64,000 nucleotides of DNA from Bacteroidota bacterium. Lineage in GTDB: Bacteria > Bacteroidota > Bacteroidia > Flavobacteriales > Weeksellaceae. Position numbers and translations under genes: made by a program. Below, in pieces: positions 45,182-53,892 of this stretch. A model generated the notes under the pieces. The model made no database searches. It was given only the letters and a program-made list of their open reading frames with translations, and was not told where the DNA came from. The stretch lies in contig JAFDZI010000031.1 of NCBI GenBank assembly GCA_018266955.1, positions 27,071-91,070 on the forward strand, read 5' to 3'. The first letter of the stretch is position 1. Every line of letters starts with the position of its first letter.

Positions 45182-46099
45182 ATGTTGGTGGAGCAGAGCA
45201 ATAATGAGTACAATAATCCGTTCAAGTACAACGGCAAGGAACTGGACGAGGCAACACGGCTGTACTATTACGGGGCGAGATATTATGATCCGAAAACGAG
45301 TATTTGGTTATCTGTAGATCCACTAGCAGTCTACAATCCTGTAATGGAAACAGAGTTCTACGGAGATGGGCAACATAACGGTGGAGTCTACAACTCTGGA
45401 AATCTTAATCCTTATATCTATACCTATCAGAATCCGATTAAATATATTGATCCAAACGGAAAGCAGACTGTAGCTCCTGGGACATATAACACAGCTTTTG
45501 TATATTATGTTTCTGGGGATGTTGGTCATACTTCTGTTGGATACTATGGTAAATATGACACGAATCCGGGTGTATTATACGCCCCATTATCAGGAAATGC
45601 AGCGAATAGACAATCAAGAAAAGGCTCTGACGGAAATTGGTATAGCGGAGTTAGTGAGGCTTTAACCATAAAATCATATTTAGATAGCGGAGATAAAGTA
45701 GAGCGTTATCATTATAAATTAAGAGATGAAGCTATGGAATCCCTAGCATTAAGTATTGAGTCAGATCTCATTAATCCAGGAAATACATTTGACCAACAAT
45801 ATTGTACACTACAAGCTTCACAGGCGATAAGAATGTCATACGAAGGCATTAAGGGAGTGGATCCAAATAAAGCTGCTGAAAAAATAATTCCTTATCGCTT
45901 TCCTAGTGACTTATCTAATAGTGAAGTTCTTAAAACAGGTAGTATTAAATATGATGTATTTACTAAAGAAAAAGACAAATATTATATGACGACTCATTCT
46001 TGGGATCCAAGGAATGTTGGAAAAGATTGGTTTCAGAAAAATATATTAGGAATGGATGGCTGGTCTTCTACTAAAAAAGAAATAAAATTTAGCAAATGA
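45182..46099 (+). CDS. Orphan Rhs C-terminal toxin cassette
   Basis: 305 residues. The first 95 repeat the Rhs core end (LYYYGARYYDPKTSIWLSVDP, ETEFYGDGQHNGGVYNSGN, ending YIDPNGKQ), almost identical to the gene upstream. The remainder is a different toxin domain with GHTSVGYYG and QYCTLQASQAIRM, carrying His and Cys as in papain-fold or amidase polymorphic toxins. It has no signal or own start region, so it is a silent replacement cassette that can recombine onto the main Rhs gene. Ends in TGA, overlapping the next ATG by 4 nt. Confidence 0.75.
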   Translation: MLVEQSNNEYNNPFKYNGKELDEATRLYYYGARYYDPKTSIWLSVDPLAVYNPVMETEFYGDGQHNGGVYNSGNLNPYIYTYQNPIKYIDPNGKQTVAPGTYNTAFVYYVSGDVGHTSVGYYGKYDTNPGVLYAPLSGNAANRQSRKGSDGNWYSGVSEALTIKSYLDSGDKVERYHYKLRDEAMESLALSIESDLINPGNTFDQQYCTLQASQAIRMSYEGIKGVDPNKAAEKIIPYRFPSDLSNSEVLKTGSIKYDVFTKEKDKYYMTTHSWDPRNVGKDWFQKNILGMDGWSSTKKEIKFSK

Positions 46100-46452
46100 A
46101 AAAGATAATCAGAATATCATTTTTCATTATTTTGATTTCGATTTTTGTTATCACATTTTTTCAGATAAAAGTTGAAAAATATCGTTTAGATCTTATTGAG
46201 AAATACGATTTTACATATTTGAAAAAAGATCGTATTAGATATACTCCATTTGTTTTTTTTCTTTATAAATCAAAAATTTGTAAACAAAATAAATGTTATT
46301 TTAAGAATATAAATCTGCCATATGTTAACTATGAATTGAAAAATAACATTTCAAGAGAGCCTTATGCAGAGTATTATCAACTATATAATATTGAATACAA
46401 TGCTTATTTGATGTATTGTTACTATAATATTGATCAATTGAATTGTAAATAG
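46096..46452 (+). CDS. Probable immunity protein of the orphan cassette
   Basis: 118 residues with one N-terminal membrane helix (IIRISFFIILISIFVITFF). ATGA overlap with the orphan toxin shows tight coupling. Cysteine- and tyrosine-rich mature part (SKICKQNKCYFKNI). Immunity function by context. Confidence 0.55.
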   Translation: MKKIIRISFFIILISIFVITFFQIKVEKYRLDLIEKYDFTYLKKDRIRYTPFVFFLYKSKICKQNKCYFKNINLPYVNYELKNNISREPYAEYYQLYNIEYNAYLMYCYYNIDQLNCK

Positions 46453-46454
46453 AA

Positions 46455-46631
46455 CGGCTCCCTCCCACGAACAGAAGTTTCAACAAAAAACATCTGTGAA
46501 AGAGGAAAGTCTTTGTAGAAGGCTTAGAGAATATGAGTTACCCCGGCTCCCTCCCACGAACAGAAGTTTGGATAAAAAACATCTGTGAATGAGGAAAGTC
46601 TTTATTAGAGGGTTATGAGAATGTAAGTTGC
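46455..46631. repeat. Tandem duplication of an 89-bp unit
   Basis: Two copies of a unit beginning CGGCTCCCTCCCACGAACAG and containing a short ACAGA...TCTGT hairpin, at 46455 and 46544. Conservation is highest in the first 45 bases. Non-coding; the G/C-rich heads contrast with the AT-rich surroundings. Possibly tandem small RNA genes or remnants of array expansion downstream of the Rhs cassette. Confidence 0.6.
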
Positions 46632-46632
46632 T

Positions 46633-46672
46633 TACCATCAGTATGTACGAATATTCGTGCATACTGATGGTA
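46633..46672. repeat. 40-bp palindrome near the transposase
   Basis: TACCATCAGTATG pairs with CATACTGATGGTA around ACGAATATTCGT, with one mismatch. The core ACGAAWATTCGT recurs in a second palindrome at 48192-48207 on the other side of the transposase, so both may be ends or target sites of the insertion sequence. Confidence 0.6.
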
Positions 46673-46830
46673 TTATAAAATAGAATTCCACAATTGCATA
46701 AAAAGCGAAATTTTAGTATTTTTGTTTAGTTCAAAAAGCAAAAAAGTTCTTTGACTTTAATGTTAAAATGGAAGTTTAAGAAAAAGGATATAAGAATAAT
46801 CCTTGAGACTGTATTTATCTTCTGAAAACC

Positions 46831-48138
46831 TTAAGCCACCTTACAACAAGATGTACGATTAGCTTCTAATCGTTCTTTGTTGATGCGCTCTAAAGTAGGT
46901 TTTATATTCGCTAATTCAGGATTTAAATGAATCTCATCAGGCGTATACATTTGGTGTTGATAATGAGGTCGTACTGAATTATAATCTTTGACAAAATAGT
47001 CAATCACTTTGTGAAACTCGTGAGAATGAATTTCACCTTGGCTTCTGAGAAACTTCTTAAGAGTTTTGAAATATCCTTCAATCATTGAATTGGAAAAGTG
47101 AACATCTTTTAGTGCAATTTTCTTGTGGATTTTCACTTGACAATGGCGAATGAAATTTCGGATTCGAAAGTTATTGTTTTCAGAACCACCATTGACAATC
47201 AAATCTAATTCTTTTGGAGAAAGAATAGGACTGAATTGTAAGAGAATGGCTTCTTTCAAACTGATTAACCTAGTTTTTGCTGTTTTATCTCTGAACACTG
47301 TATAAGCAATAATTTTCCTTGAGAAATTATCCAAAACAGAGTGTACATAAAATTTGACATTATCGGAAGTTACAAACTCAGTAACATCTGCATGCCAAAT
47401 CTCATTGGGACGAGAAGCTTTTACAGAACCTTTCTTGCATTGTTTTCTTCTGGACTTTCGTTTTGAGGTAACACCTAATCGGACACAATATCGATACCAC
47501 GAAGTTTTGGACATTGAAATATGGTTTTTCTTGACGGCATATCCCCAAACTGAAGTGATGCTCCAAGAAGAAAATCGCTTTCGAGACATGAGGCTTTTCA
47601 ATGTATTCATTTCTTTCTGAGAAATCTGATGTGGAAAACGTTTGTTGCAATATCCGATGATAGACAATGAGCATCTAAAAAGTCGATTACTTTTCCAAAT
47701 ATTGAATTGATGTGGAGTAATCAAAAGAAACTTGCAAACTAAATCACGATTAAATTCCACAGGAAGATTAGAAACGAGATCGATTACCGATTCTCTATTC
47801 TGAAGAATGATTTTTTCAAAATTCTTTTTACCGATGAATTCGAGAATGGTGATATACAATCTACAAAATGCATAAAAAGCAATAGTCATCTTTTTAAGTC
47901 TTTCATCAAGAATTAATTTTACCTTTTCCAAATCATTTTCTACTTGTGAGGCAAATTCATTACCAACAAATTTTTCAGGATGTAGCTCTTTCCAGTTTTG
48001 AGTGGTTGAACGAGGAATCATTTTAGTAAAAGAATCTGGCAAAACTTGAGTTTCAATTCCCAGTGCATAGGAAGTTTTAATAGTTGAATGATACCTGTTG
48101 TATTCGTTCATTCTACAAAAATAACGAACAAAATCCAT
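46831..48138 (-). CDS. DDE (rve/integrase-core) transposase
   Basis: 435 residues. An N-terminal HTH region, then the RNase-H-like core: PNEIWHADVTEF (first Asp), KELDLIVNGGSENNN (place of the second Asp) and SNSMIEGYFKTLK (Glu), then the tail VRPHYQHQMYTPDEI. Family IS3/IS481-like in organisation. At the second site Asn stands where DGGSEN is usual (codon AAT instead of GAT), which would inactivate it. Flanking palindromes are noted separately; clear terminal inverted repeats were not confirmed. Confidence 0.85.
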   Translation of the reverse strand: MDFVRYFCRMNEYNRYHSTIKTSYALGIETQVLPDSFTKMIPRSTTQNWKELHPEKFVGNEFASQVENDLEKVKLILDERLKKMTIAFYAFCRLYITILEFIGKKNFEKIILQNRESVIDLVSNLPVEFNRDLVCKFLLITPHQFNIWKSNRLFRCSLSIIGYCNKRFPHQISQKEMNTLKSLMSRKRFSSWSITSVWGYAVKKNHISMSKTSWYRYCVRLGVTSKRKSRRKQCKKGSVKASRPNEIWHADVTEFVTSDNVKFYVHSVLDNFSRKIIAYTVFRDKTAKTRLISLKEAILLQFSPILSPKELDLIVNGGSENNNFRIRNFIRHCQVKIHKKIALKDVHFSNSMIEGYFKTLKKFLRSQGEIHSHEFHKVIDYFVKDYNSVRPHYQHQMYTPDEIHLNPELANIKPTLERINKERLEANRTSCCKVA

Positions 48139-48191
48139 TTTTAAACATCAAAAAAAGTCAAAAAAGCCTTATAAATAAGCAAAAATACTAG

Positions 48192-48207
48192 TGACGAAAA
48201 TTCGTCA
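48192..48207. repeat. Palindrome TGACGAAAATTCGTCA
   Basis: Perfect 16-bp palindrome, extendable by CTAG/GCTA flanks, 54 bp upstream of the transposase start. Shares the ACGAAWATTCGT core with the 46633 palindrome. Confidence 0.5.
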
Positions 48208-48228
48208 GCTAATCATAAACAAACAAAT

Positions 48229-48316
48229 GGTTCGAGACCCATAAAGGGTTGTAAATCAAAGTAAAACTTTGATAATCAGCGACAAGCGGTTCGAGGTGTG
48301 ACCTGCCATCCACCCT
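48229..48316 (+). other. T-arm-like fragments of tRNA or ncRNA genes
   Basis: GGTTCGAGACCCAT at 48229 and GCGGTTCGAGGTGTGACCTG, then CCATCCACC, at 48286 look like tRNA 3' halves but neither folds into a full cloverleaf. They are followed by a terminator. They may be a scar of integration at a tRNA locus or an uncharacterised ncRNA. Low confidence. Confidence 0.25.
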
Positions 48317-48352
48317 AAAAGCATCCAAATTTTGGATGCTTTTTCTTTTTTT
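48317..48352 (+). terminator. Rho-independent terminator
   Basis: A 12-bp stem AAAGCATCCAAA / TTTGGATGCTTT with long T-run. It follows the T-arm-like fragments, which suggests that a plus-strand RNA was transcribed there. Confidence 0.85.
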
Positions 48353-48433
48353 TATACTACTGAATGGATTGGAGAGGATTAAGGGGGATCAAATGTTTTA
48401 AAAAATTAAAAGGTTTAAATTTTTGTGTATTTT

Positions 48434-49186
48434 TTAATCAATATTTTTTTCAATTAGATTACTCCTAACAGAAGGAAAATCTGTAAGATTTACATTTTTG
48501 GGAAGATATGAGATTTGTTCTTGTCTAAAGTCTTCTAAGGCTTTATTCTCAAATGCAAATACTTTTTTATAATCATAAATTTTGTCTTTATTCTTTTCAT
48601 AAAGTGTAATATATTTCTCAGGAATAGATAGATTTGTATTTTTTACTATACTTGTAGCTTCAAACAAGAAGGCACCGTCGTCAACATCGGCTTTTAATAT
48701 TAATCCTGGCAAACCACCTAACTTCCATGGACCAATTGGAACGGGGATATCTAAAGTGTACCATACGGCATATTTTCTACCTCTAAAATCTGCTGTTGCC
48801 AATTTACATTTATACCCGAGTATCGTTTTGTTTTCTTTAGAAGATTGCGTATTCCATTTTATGTTTACTTCGTCTTTGTAAAGTGCTGATCCTTTTTTAA
48901 TGAAGTTGGTTATACCAAAATATTCATTAGAGAAAATATTGCTTTTCTTAATATTTACTACAAATTTATCACTTTCCACAAATTCTTTGTCTGCTAATAA
49001 TTCTTTATAATTTGCATAAAGTTTAAGATAAGATTGAATGTTGTATGAAGAAATATCATTATAGATTAAAAAAGAAATATTAGTTTGGCCTTCGGCTTGT
49101 CTAAACTCTTCATATCTAACAATTGTGTTTTGTGCAAAATAAAAACTTGAAAAAGATAAAAGAATAGTTAAAATAAAAGTTCTCAT
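48434..49186 (-). CDS. GLPGLI family secreted protein
   Basis: 250 residues with a signal peptide (MRTFILTILLSFSSFYFAQ). The motif PWKLGGLPGLILKAD gives the family name; the YAVWYTLDIPVPIGPW stretch also fits. Exported, conserved in Flavobacteria, function unknown. The first gene of the chromosomal part right of the transposase. Confidence 0.85.
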   Translation of the reverse strand: MRTFILTILLSFSSFYFAQNTIVRYEEFRQAEGQTNISFLIYNDISSYNIQSYLKLYANYKELLADKEFVESDKFVVNIKKSNIFSNEYFGITNFIKKGSALYKDEVNIKWNTQSSKENKTILGYKCKLATADFRGRKYAVWYTLDIPVPIGPWKLGGLPGLILKADVDDGAFLFEATSIVKNTNLSIPEKYITLYEKNKDKIYDYKKVFAFENKALEDFRQEQISYLPKNVNLTDFPSVRSNLIEKNID

Positions 49187-49315
49187 AATTTTGTTTATAA
49201 AGGTAATATTTCTAGCGCTTCACTGAATTGATTTAAAGGTCCAGCTTGACAAGGTGATTTTAAATAAAAAACGCCAACTTTTAACAGTTGACGGAAGTAT
49301 TGTGGCGTTCAGAAA

Positions 49316-49651
49316 TTAAATTTCTTCTTCGCTTTCTATCGTATAAGATTTGGGTTTGAAATCTTTTTCATGTTTTTCCGAAATTACATCTTCGCCTTTT
49401 TGGGTAATGATAAAGTCTGTAGATTCGTTGAAGAGATCCATAAATGCTTTAAAATCTTCTTTATATAAATAAATTTTATGCTTTTCAAAGCTTGCCTCGC
49501 CATTTTCACTGAAGTTTTTCTTGCTTTCGGTAATGGTTAGGTAATAATCTCCTGCTTTTGTTTCTCGTACATCAAAGAAATAAGTTCTTCTTCCTGCTTT
49601 CAAGACTTTCGTGAAAATTTCATTCTCGCGTCTTTCCTTATATTCACTCAT
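49316..49651 (-). CDS. DUF3276 PUR-alpha-like nucleic-acid binding protein
   Basis: 111 residues. GRRTYFFDVRETKAGDYYLTITESKK and KIYLYKEDFKAFMDLFNE are the PUR repeat of the Bacteroidota DUF3276 proteins, which bind single-stranded DNA or RNA. Monocistronic, with a small gap to the ABC exporter gene. High confidence in the family. Confidence 0.85.
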   Translation of the reverse strand: MSEYKERRENEIFTKVLKAGRRTYFFDVRETKAGDYYLTITESKKNFSENGEASFEKHKIYLYKEDFKAFMDLFNESTDFIITQKGEDVISEKHEKDFKPKSYTIESEEEI

Positions 49652-49757
49652 CGTTATTGGTTTTAATTATACTCAATAAACAAATATATAAGAATTATCC
49701 GAACTGAAAAATATTTTAATAAAATTAATTAAAATCTATTGAATTATTTTATATAGT

Positions 49758-51404
49758 TTACTGAATTTTACTGAGATTCAGAATTTTATCTGCGTATTTA
49801 ATGCTGGATTTACGGTGAGAAATGATGATGGATGTTCTGTTTTCTATTTCCTGCTTTATATTTTGAAGGATATTTTCTTCCGTTTCTGTATCCAAGGCAG
49901 ATAGTGCGTCATCAAACAATAATATTTGTGGTTCTTTTATTAATGCTCTTGCAATGCAAATTCTTTGTTTTTGCCCACCAGAAAGCATTACTCCTCTTTC
50001 GCCAACTTTGGTCTCGTATTGTTCTTTAAAATGGACGATGTTTTTATGTACATCTGCTTTCTTTGCAAATTCAACTATCTTTTCTTTCTTCGGTTCATCC
50101 ATTGCAAATCCTATATTGTTTGCGATGGTATCCGAAAATAAATAACTCTCCTGCGGAATATAACCCAAGTGTTTTCTGTAGTTGAATACATTATGTTCTT
50201 TTAAATCTTTACCATCCACAAGAATTTGCCCTTCGGTTGGGTCTATTAACCGACACAAGAGTAAAGCAACTGTTGTTTTCCCACTTCCTGTTTTGCCTAT
50301 AATGGCTAAGTTTTCACCGGCTTCTAAAGTGAAGCTCAAATTTTTTATTGCAGTAATTCCCGTGTTGGGATAAGTGTAAGAAACATTTTTAAATTCAATT
50401 CGCCCTTTAATTGGGTATTCTTCTGTATTGTGATTTGCGATTTCGGATTTCTTGTCCAAAAATTCGTTTATTCTTTGCATTGCAGCTTCCGCTCTTTGGT
50501 TAACCGATGTTACCCAGCCTACCATAGAAAAAGGCCAAATGAGAATATTGATGTACATAAAAAAATCGACTATGGCACCTACTTTTAGTTCTCCAGCAAT
50601 ATATTTTTCGCCTCCAATAAATAATATGGCAACATTGAGTAGGCCAATAACAAACAAGATAATGGTATAAAAATAGGCTTCTACTCCGGCAAGGTCCATG
50701 GCTTTTTTTTGATAATCGCCAACTTTTTCTTGGTAATGTTTTTCTAAATATTGTTCTTTGGCAAAAAATTTAATTACCCTTATGCCAGAAAAACTGTCTT
50801 GTACAAAAGTAGATATTGCAGCTTGGCTTTTTTGAACAATTTTTGATTTCCGGTTGATGATAGAACTAACTTTATAAATAGCATAAGACAAAATAGGCAG
50901 TGGAATAAGCGTCCAAAGCATCATAGAAACATCGGTTTTTGTCATGTATATTGCGGTAATAATTACCAGAACAGCTAGGTTGACAACATACATTACACCA
51001 GGTCCCAGGTACATTCTTACGGCAACAACATCCTCGCTCAATCGGTTCATAAGATCTCCTATCGTTGTGTTTTTATATTCATTTAGGGAGAGATTTTGAT
51101 ACTGTTGGTAAATTTTATTTTTTAATTCGTATTCAATTCTCCTAGAACTCACAATAATGGTTTGTCGCATCATGAAGGTGAAAAAACCCGTAAGGAGGGA
51201 CGAAAATATAATAATTGCCACATTAATGAGCACTGTATTGTTGATGCCTCCCGTAAGGTTGCTGGTGAGTTCATCTACAGATTGACCAATATATTGAACT
51301 TTAAAAATATTAAAAAAATTGCTGGCAACAATAAATAAGAAACCCCAGAACAGCATCATTCTGTGTTTCCAAAAATAAGGGTTTAGCGTTTTTAATGCAT
51401 TCAT
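49758..51404 (-). CDS. ABC exporter (fused TM and ATPase)
   Basis: About 548 residues from MNALKTLNPYFW, chosen because AGGAGA lies 11 nt upstream; a longer start at 51509 adds an unlikely 35 residues. Six TM helices in the first 320 residues, then GKTGSGKTTVALLL (Walker A), LSGGQKQRICIARAL (signature) and ILLFDDALSALD (Walker B) with a D-loop, and ISHRKSS (H-switch). A homodimeric MsbA/lipid- or drug-type exporter; the substrate is not evident. Divergent from nusB. Confidence 0.9.
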   Translation of the reverse strand: MNALKTLNPYFWKHRMMLFWGFLFIVASNFFNIFKVQYIGQSVDELTSNLTGGINNTVLINVAIIIFSSLLTGFFTFMMRQTIIVSSRRIEYELKNKIYQQYQNLSLNEYKNTTIGDLMNRLSEDVVAVRMYLGPGVMYVVNLAVLVIITAIYMTKTDVSMMLWTLIPLPILSYAIYKVSSIINRKSKIVQKSQAAISTFVQDSFSGIRVIKFFAKEQYLEKHYQEKVGDYQKKAMDLAGVEAYFYTIILFVIGLLNVAILFIGGEKYIAGELKVGAIVDFFMYINILIWPFSMVGWVTSVNQRAEAAMQRINEFLDKKSEIANHNTEEYPIKGRIEFKNVSYTYPNTGITAIKNLSFTLEAGENLAIIGKTGSGKTTVALLLCRLIDPTEGQILVDGKDLKEHNVFNYRKHLGYIPQESYLFSDTIANNIGFAMDEPKKEKIVEFAKKADVHKNIVHFKEQYETKVGERGVMLSGGQKQRICIARALIKEPQILLFDDALSALDTETEENILQNIKQEIENRTSIIISHRKSSIKYADKILNLSKIQ

Positions 51405-51609
51405 ATAATGTAATTCTCCTTTCTCTATTACAAACAATTGCCTGTAATAGCAACAGACTAATTTTGCAAAAATAAGAATATTCCTACCACTTACTATGGT
51501 GGTGGTCATAATTTTTATCCATCATTCATTTTCATAACTTTGGATTTTAGTAAGTCATAGTATAGTTTTTCTGACAGGGTTTTACATTATTTATTTTCAA
51601 AAAAAGTAC

Positions 51610-51617
51610 TATCTTTG
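51610..51617 (+). promoter_or_regulatory. -7 box of the nusB promoter
   Basis: TATCTTTG matches TAnnTTTG and lies 22 bp before the nusB start. Confidence 0.6.
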
Positions 51618-51638
51618 CAGCCATAAAAAGCTCTTTGA

Positions 51639-52544
51639 ATGTTAGGAAGAAGACAAATTCGCGAAAAAGTGGTGGAAACTCTTTATTCATACCACCAAAA
51701 TCCAATTAAATTTGATGTTCTGGAAAAACAAATGTTTTCTGGAATAGACAAAATTTACCATTTGTATATTTATCAACTCAACTTTTTGGTTGCTCTGAAG
51801 GATTTAGCCGAAAGACAAATCGAGATTGGTAAAAATAAATTTATAAAAACCGACCAAGAGCTCAATCCTAATCAAAAATTTATCCGAAACCAAGCCTTAA
51901 TCCAGATTGAGGAAAATGTGGAAAGACGAAGCTTTACTTCTAAATACAAAGAACTAAAGTGGGACTTGCATGACGAATTATTGGTGAAAACTTTCCAAAG
52001 AATGACTGCCGGGAAAAGATACCAAGATTTTATGAAAGAAGACGAAATTAACTTCTTCGAAGATCAAAAATTTCTGGGTAAATTATTCCTTCGTTATGTG
52101 GCAGAAAATGAAGACTTTCATGCCCGATTAGAAGACAAAGAAATAGGCTGGGCAGACGATTTCCATATCGCCAACTCCATGGTGCAAAAAACCATTGGAT
52201 TTCTGAAAGAATATGACATTCCTCACACCCTAATCCGAATGATAAAAGATGATGAAGACCGCTCATTTGCTCAAAAACTACTCAAAGAAACCCTTAATAA
52301 TTGGGAAGCACTGGAGAGTAAATTGGTGGATCGTTTACAAAATTGGGATGTAGAAAGAATCTCACTGATGGATAAAATTATCCTACTTACAGCCTTCTCC
52401 GAGTTGGACTCATTCCCATTTACTCCCTCTAGGGTCATCATCAATGAATACATTGAAATAGCCAAAGTTTTTGCAACCGAAAAATCCAATATCTTTGTAA
52501 ATGGTATTTTGGATAAATACATCAAAGACAATAATAGAAATTAA
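51639..52544 (+). CDS. nusB: Transcription antitermination factor NusB
   Basis: 301 residues, the long Bacteroidota form. MLGRRQIREKVVETLYSY is the NusB N-terminus and KIILLTAFSELDSFPFTPSRVIINEYIEIAKVF the conserved C-terminal helix pair. It joins NusE in antitermination of rRNA transcription. First gene of a cluster with a DUF1573 protein and yajC, an arrangement common in Flavobacteria. Confidence 0.9.
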   Translation: MLGRRQIREKVVETLYSYHQNPIKFDVLEKQMFSGIDKIYHLYIYQLNFLVALKDLAERQIEIGKNKFIKTDQELNPNQKFIRNQALIQIEENVERRSFTSKYKELKWDLHDELLVKTFQRMTAGKRYQDFMKEDEINFFEDQKFLGKLFLRYVAENEDFHARLEDKEIGWADDFHIANSMVQKTIGFLKEYDIPHTLIRMIKDDEDRSFAQKLLKETLNNWEALESKLVDRLQNWDVERISLMDKIILLTAFSELDSFPFTPSRVIINEYIEIAKVFATEKSNIFVNGILDKYIKDNNRN

Positions 52545-52688
52545 TTATTCTCTGAAACATCATTCAATAATTATTATCTTACAGATTCTTATTTAAGTAT
52601 AAAAGTGCCTTAACCATTTGTTTTACAAATTAAAAACAATGAAAAAAGTCGTTTGTATTTGATCATTAAAAAAAATATAAAGAAATAT

Positions 52689-53228
52689 ATGAAAAAGAAA
52701 ATTTTAGCAAGTATTCTTGGGTTATCCTTAGTATTAATCGCATGTAAAGAAGAAAATAAAGGGGCTGCTTTAGAAGAAAATTCAACGGAACAAACAGCTG
52801 ATCAACCTGCGGAGCAGTTAGCTTTGAAACCCGAACTTGCGAATAAAATAGGAACGGAAGAAATGCCTTCGTATAAACCGGAAGACCTAGCAAAAGATGT
52901 AAAAGACAAGCCAATTACCAACTTAGTGCTTTCCGAAAGTAATTTCAATTTTGGAAAAATCACCAAAGGGCAAGTGGTAGAACATACCTACGAAGTAACC
53001 AATACCGGTGAAAATCCATTGATTATTGCTCATGTAAGACCAGGATGTGGTTGTACCGCTCCTGATTTTACCAAAGAACCAATTTTGCCAGGGAAAAAAG
53101 GAAAGATAACCCTAAAATTCGATTCTGCCAATTTCGATGGAATGGTGCAGAAACAAGCAGAAGTTTATGCTAATGTTAATGCAGTTCCCATTATGCTTAC
53201 CTTCACTGCCGATATTCAACCTAAATAA
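52689..53228 (+). CDS. DUF1573 lipoprotein
   Basis: 179 residues from MKKKILASILG; the earlier ATG adds a non-signal tail. Lipobox LVLIAC (cysteine near 20). The DUF1573 domain FNFGKITKGQVVEHTYEVTN then VRPGCGCTAPDFTKEPI with the CGC motif follows. Likely periplasmic Ig-like lipoprotein. Spacing to yajC is 9 nt. Confidence 0.85.
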   Translation: MKKKILASILGLSLVLIACKEENKGAALEENSTEQTADQPAEQLALKPELANKIGTEEMPSYKPEDLAKDVKDKPITNLVLSESNFNFGKITKGQVVEHTYEVTNTGENPLIIAHVRPGCGCTAPDFTKEPILPGKKGKITLKFDSANFDGMVQKQAEVYANVNAVPIMLTFTADIQPK

Positions 53229-53237
53229 AAAATCAAT

Positions 53238-53549
53238 ATGATCACCTTATTACAAGCACCAGGCGGTAGCAATACCACAATGATTCTTATGATGGTCGTA
53301 ATGTTCGTAGGATTTTATTTCCTGATGATCAGACCTCAAGTTAAAAAACAAAACCAAGAAAAGAAGTTTCAAGAAAGTCTAAAAGTAGGACAAAGAGTGG
53401 TTACCACTTCCGGAATGCATGCCAGAATAGCCCAAATCTTAGAAGATGGCATCGTACTAGAAACCCTTTCGGGGAAACTAAAATTCGAAAAATCCGCCAT
53501 TTCCAGAGATTACACACAAACACGCTTCCCAGAAACAAAAGAATCTTAA
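53238..53549 (+). CDS. yajC: Preprotein translocase subunit YajC
   Basis: 103 residues: one N-terminal TM helix (TTMILMMVVMFVGFYFLMI) and RPQVKKQNQEKKFQESLKVGQRVVTTSGMH, the YajC signature. Auxiliary SecDF-YajC component. Followed by a good terminator. Confidence 0.92.
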   Translation: MITLLQAPGGSNTTMILMMVVMFVGFYFLMIRPQVKKQNQEKKFQESLKVGQRVVTTSGMHARIAQILEDGIVLETLSGKLKFEKSAISRDYTQTRFPETKES

Positions 53550-53558
53550 ATACCAATG

Positions 53559-53586
53559 AAACCATCCTAATCGATGGTTTTTTTTA
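53559..53586 (+). terminator. Terminator after yajC
   Basis: AAACCATC/GATGGTTT stem with CTAATC loop and eight T residues. Confidence 0.85.
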
Positions 53587-53589
53587 TTT

Positions 53590-53700
53590 GGGAATGCCCC
53601 TCGCCAATGCTTTTCCAACCCCTCGGGTCGGGCTATACATTTCAATCTTTTGTTCGTTCCTCACAAAAGGATTTCCATTACTATCCCTCATTCAACCTAA
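53590..53700. repeat. Dispersed Bacteroidota intergenic repeat, degenerate
   Basis: CCAACCCCTCGGGTCGGGCT then TTTTG...ACAAAAGGATT...CTATCCCTC resembles the common dispersed repeat of flavobacterial genomes. Recognised from memory of such elements; not verified. The rest of the 340-bp gap has no gene. Confidence 0.45.
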
Positions 53701-53837
53701 AAGAAGGTATAAAGCCAAACAACAAGTTTTAAAAAATCAACCTATTAATTCATCGATTGTAAGAGGATATGAATAGTGTTGGCTATATTACATTAGCTAA
53801 CTTTTATTCCTCTTTGTCAATGCACATTCTTCCACAA

Positions 53838-53869
53838 TAAAAAAAGCAGTCGTACAAAACAACTGCTTC
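53838..53869 (-). terminator. Terminator of the T9SS-B gene
   Basis: Stem AAGCAGT/ACTGCTT with poly-T on the minus strand, 24 bases past the stop of the 683-residue gene. Confidence 0.7.
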
Positions 53870-53892
53870 TTATTATTTTTCAGGATTGATAT

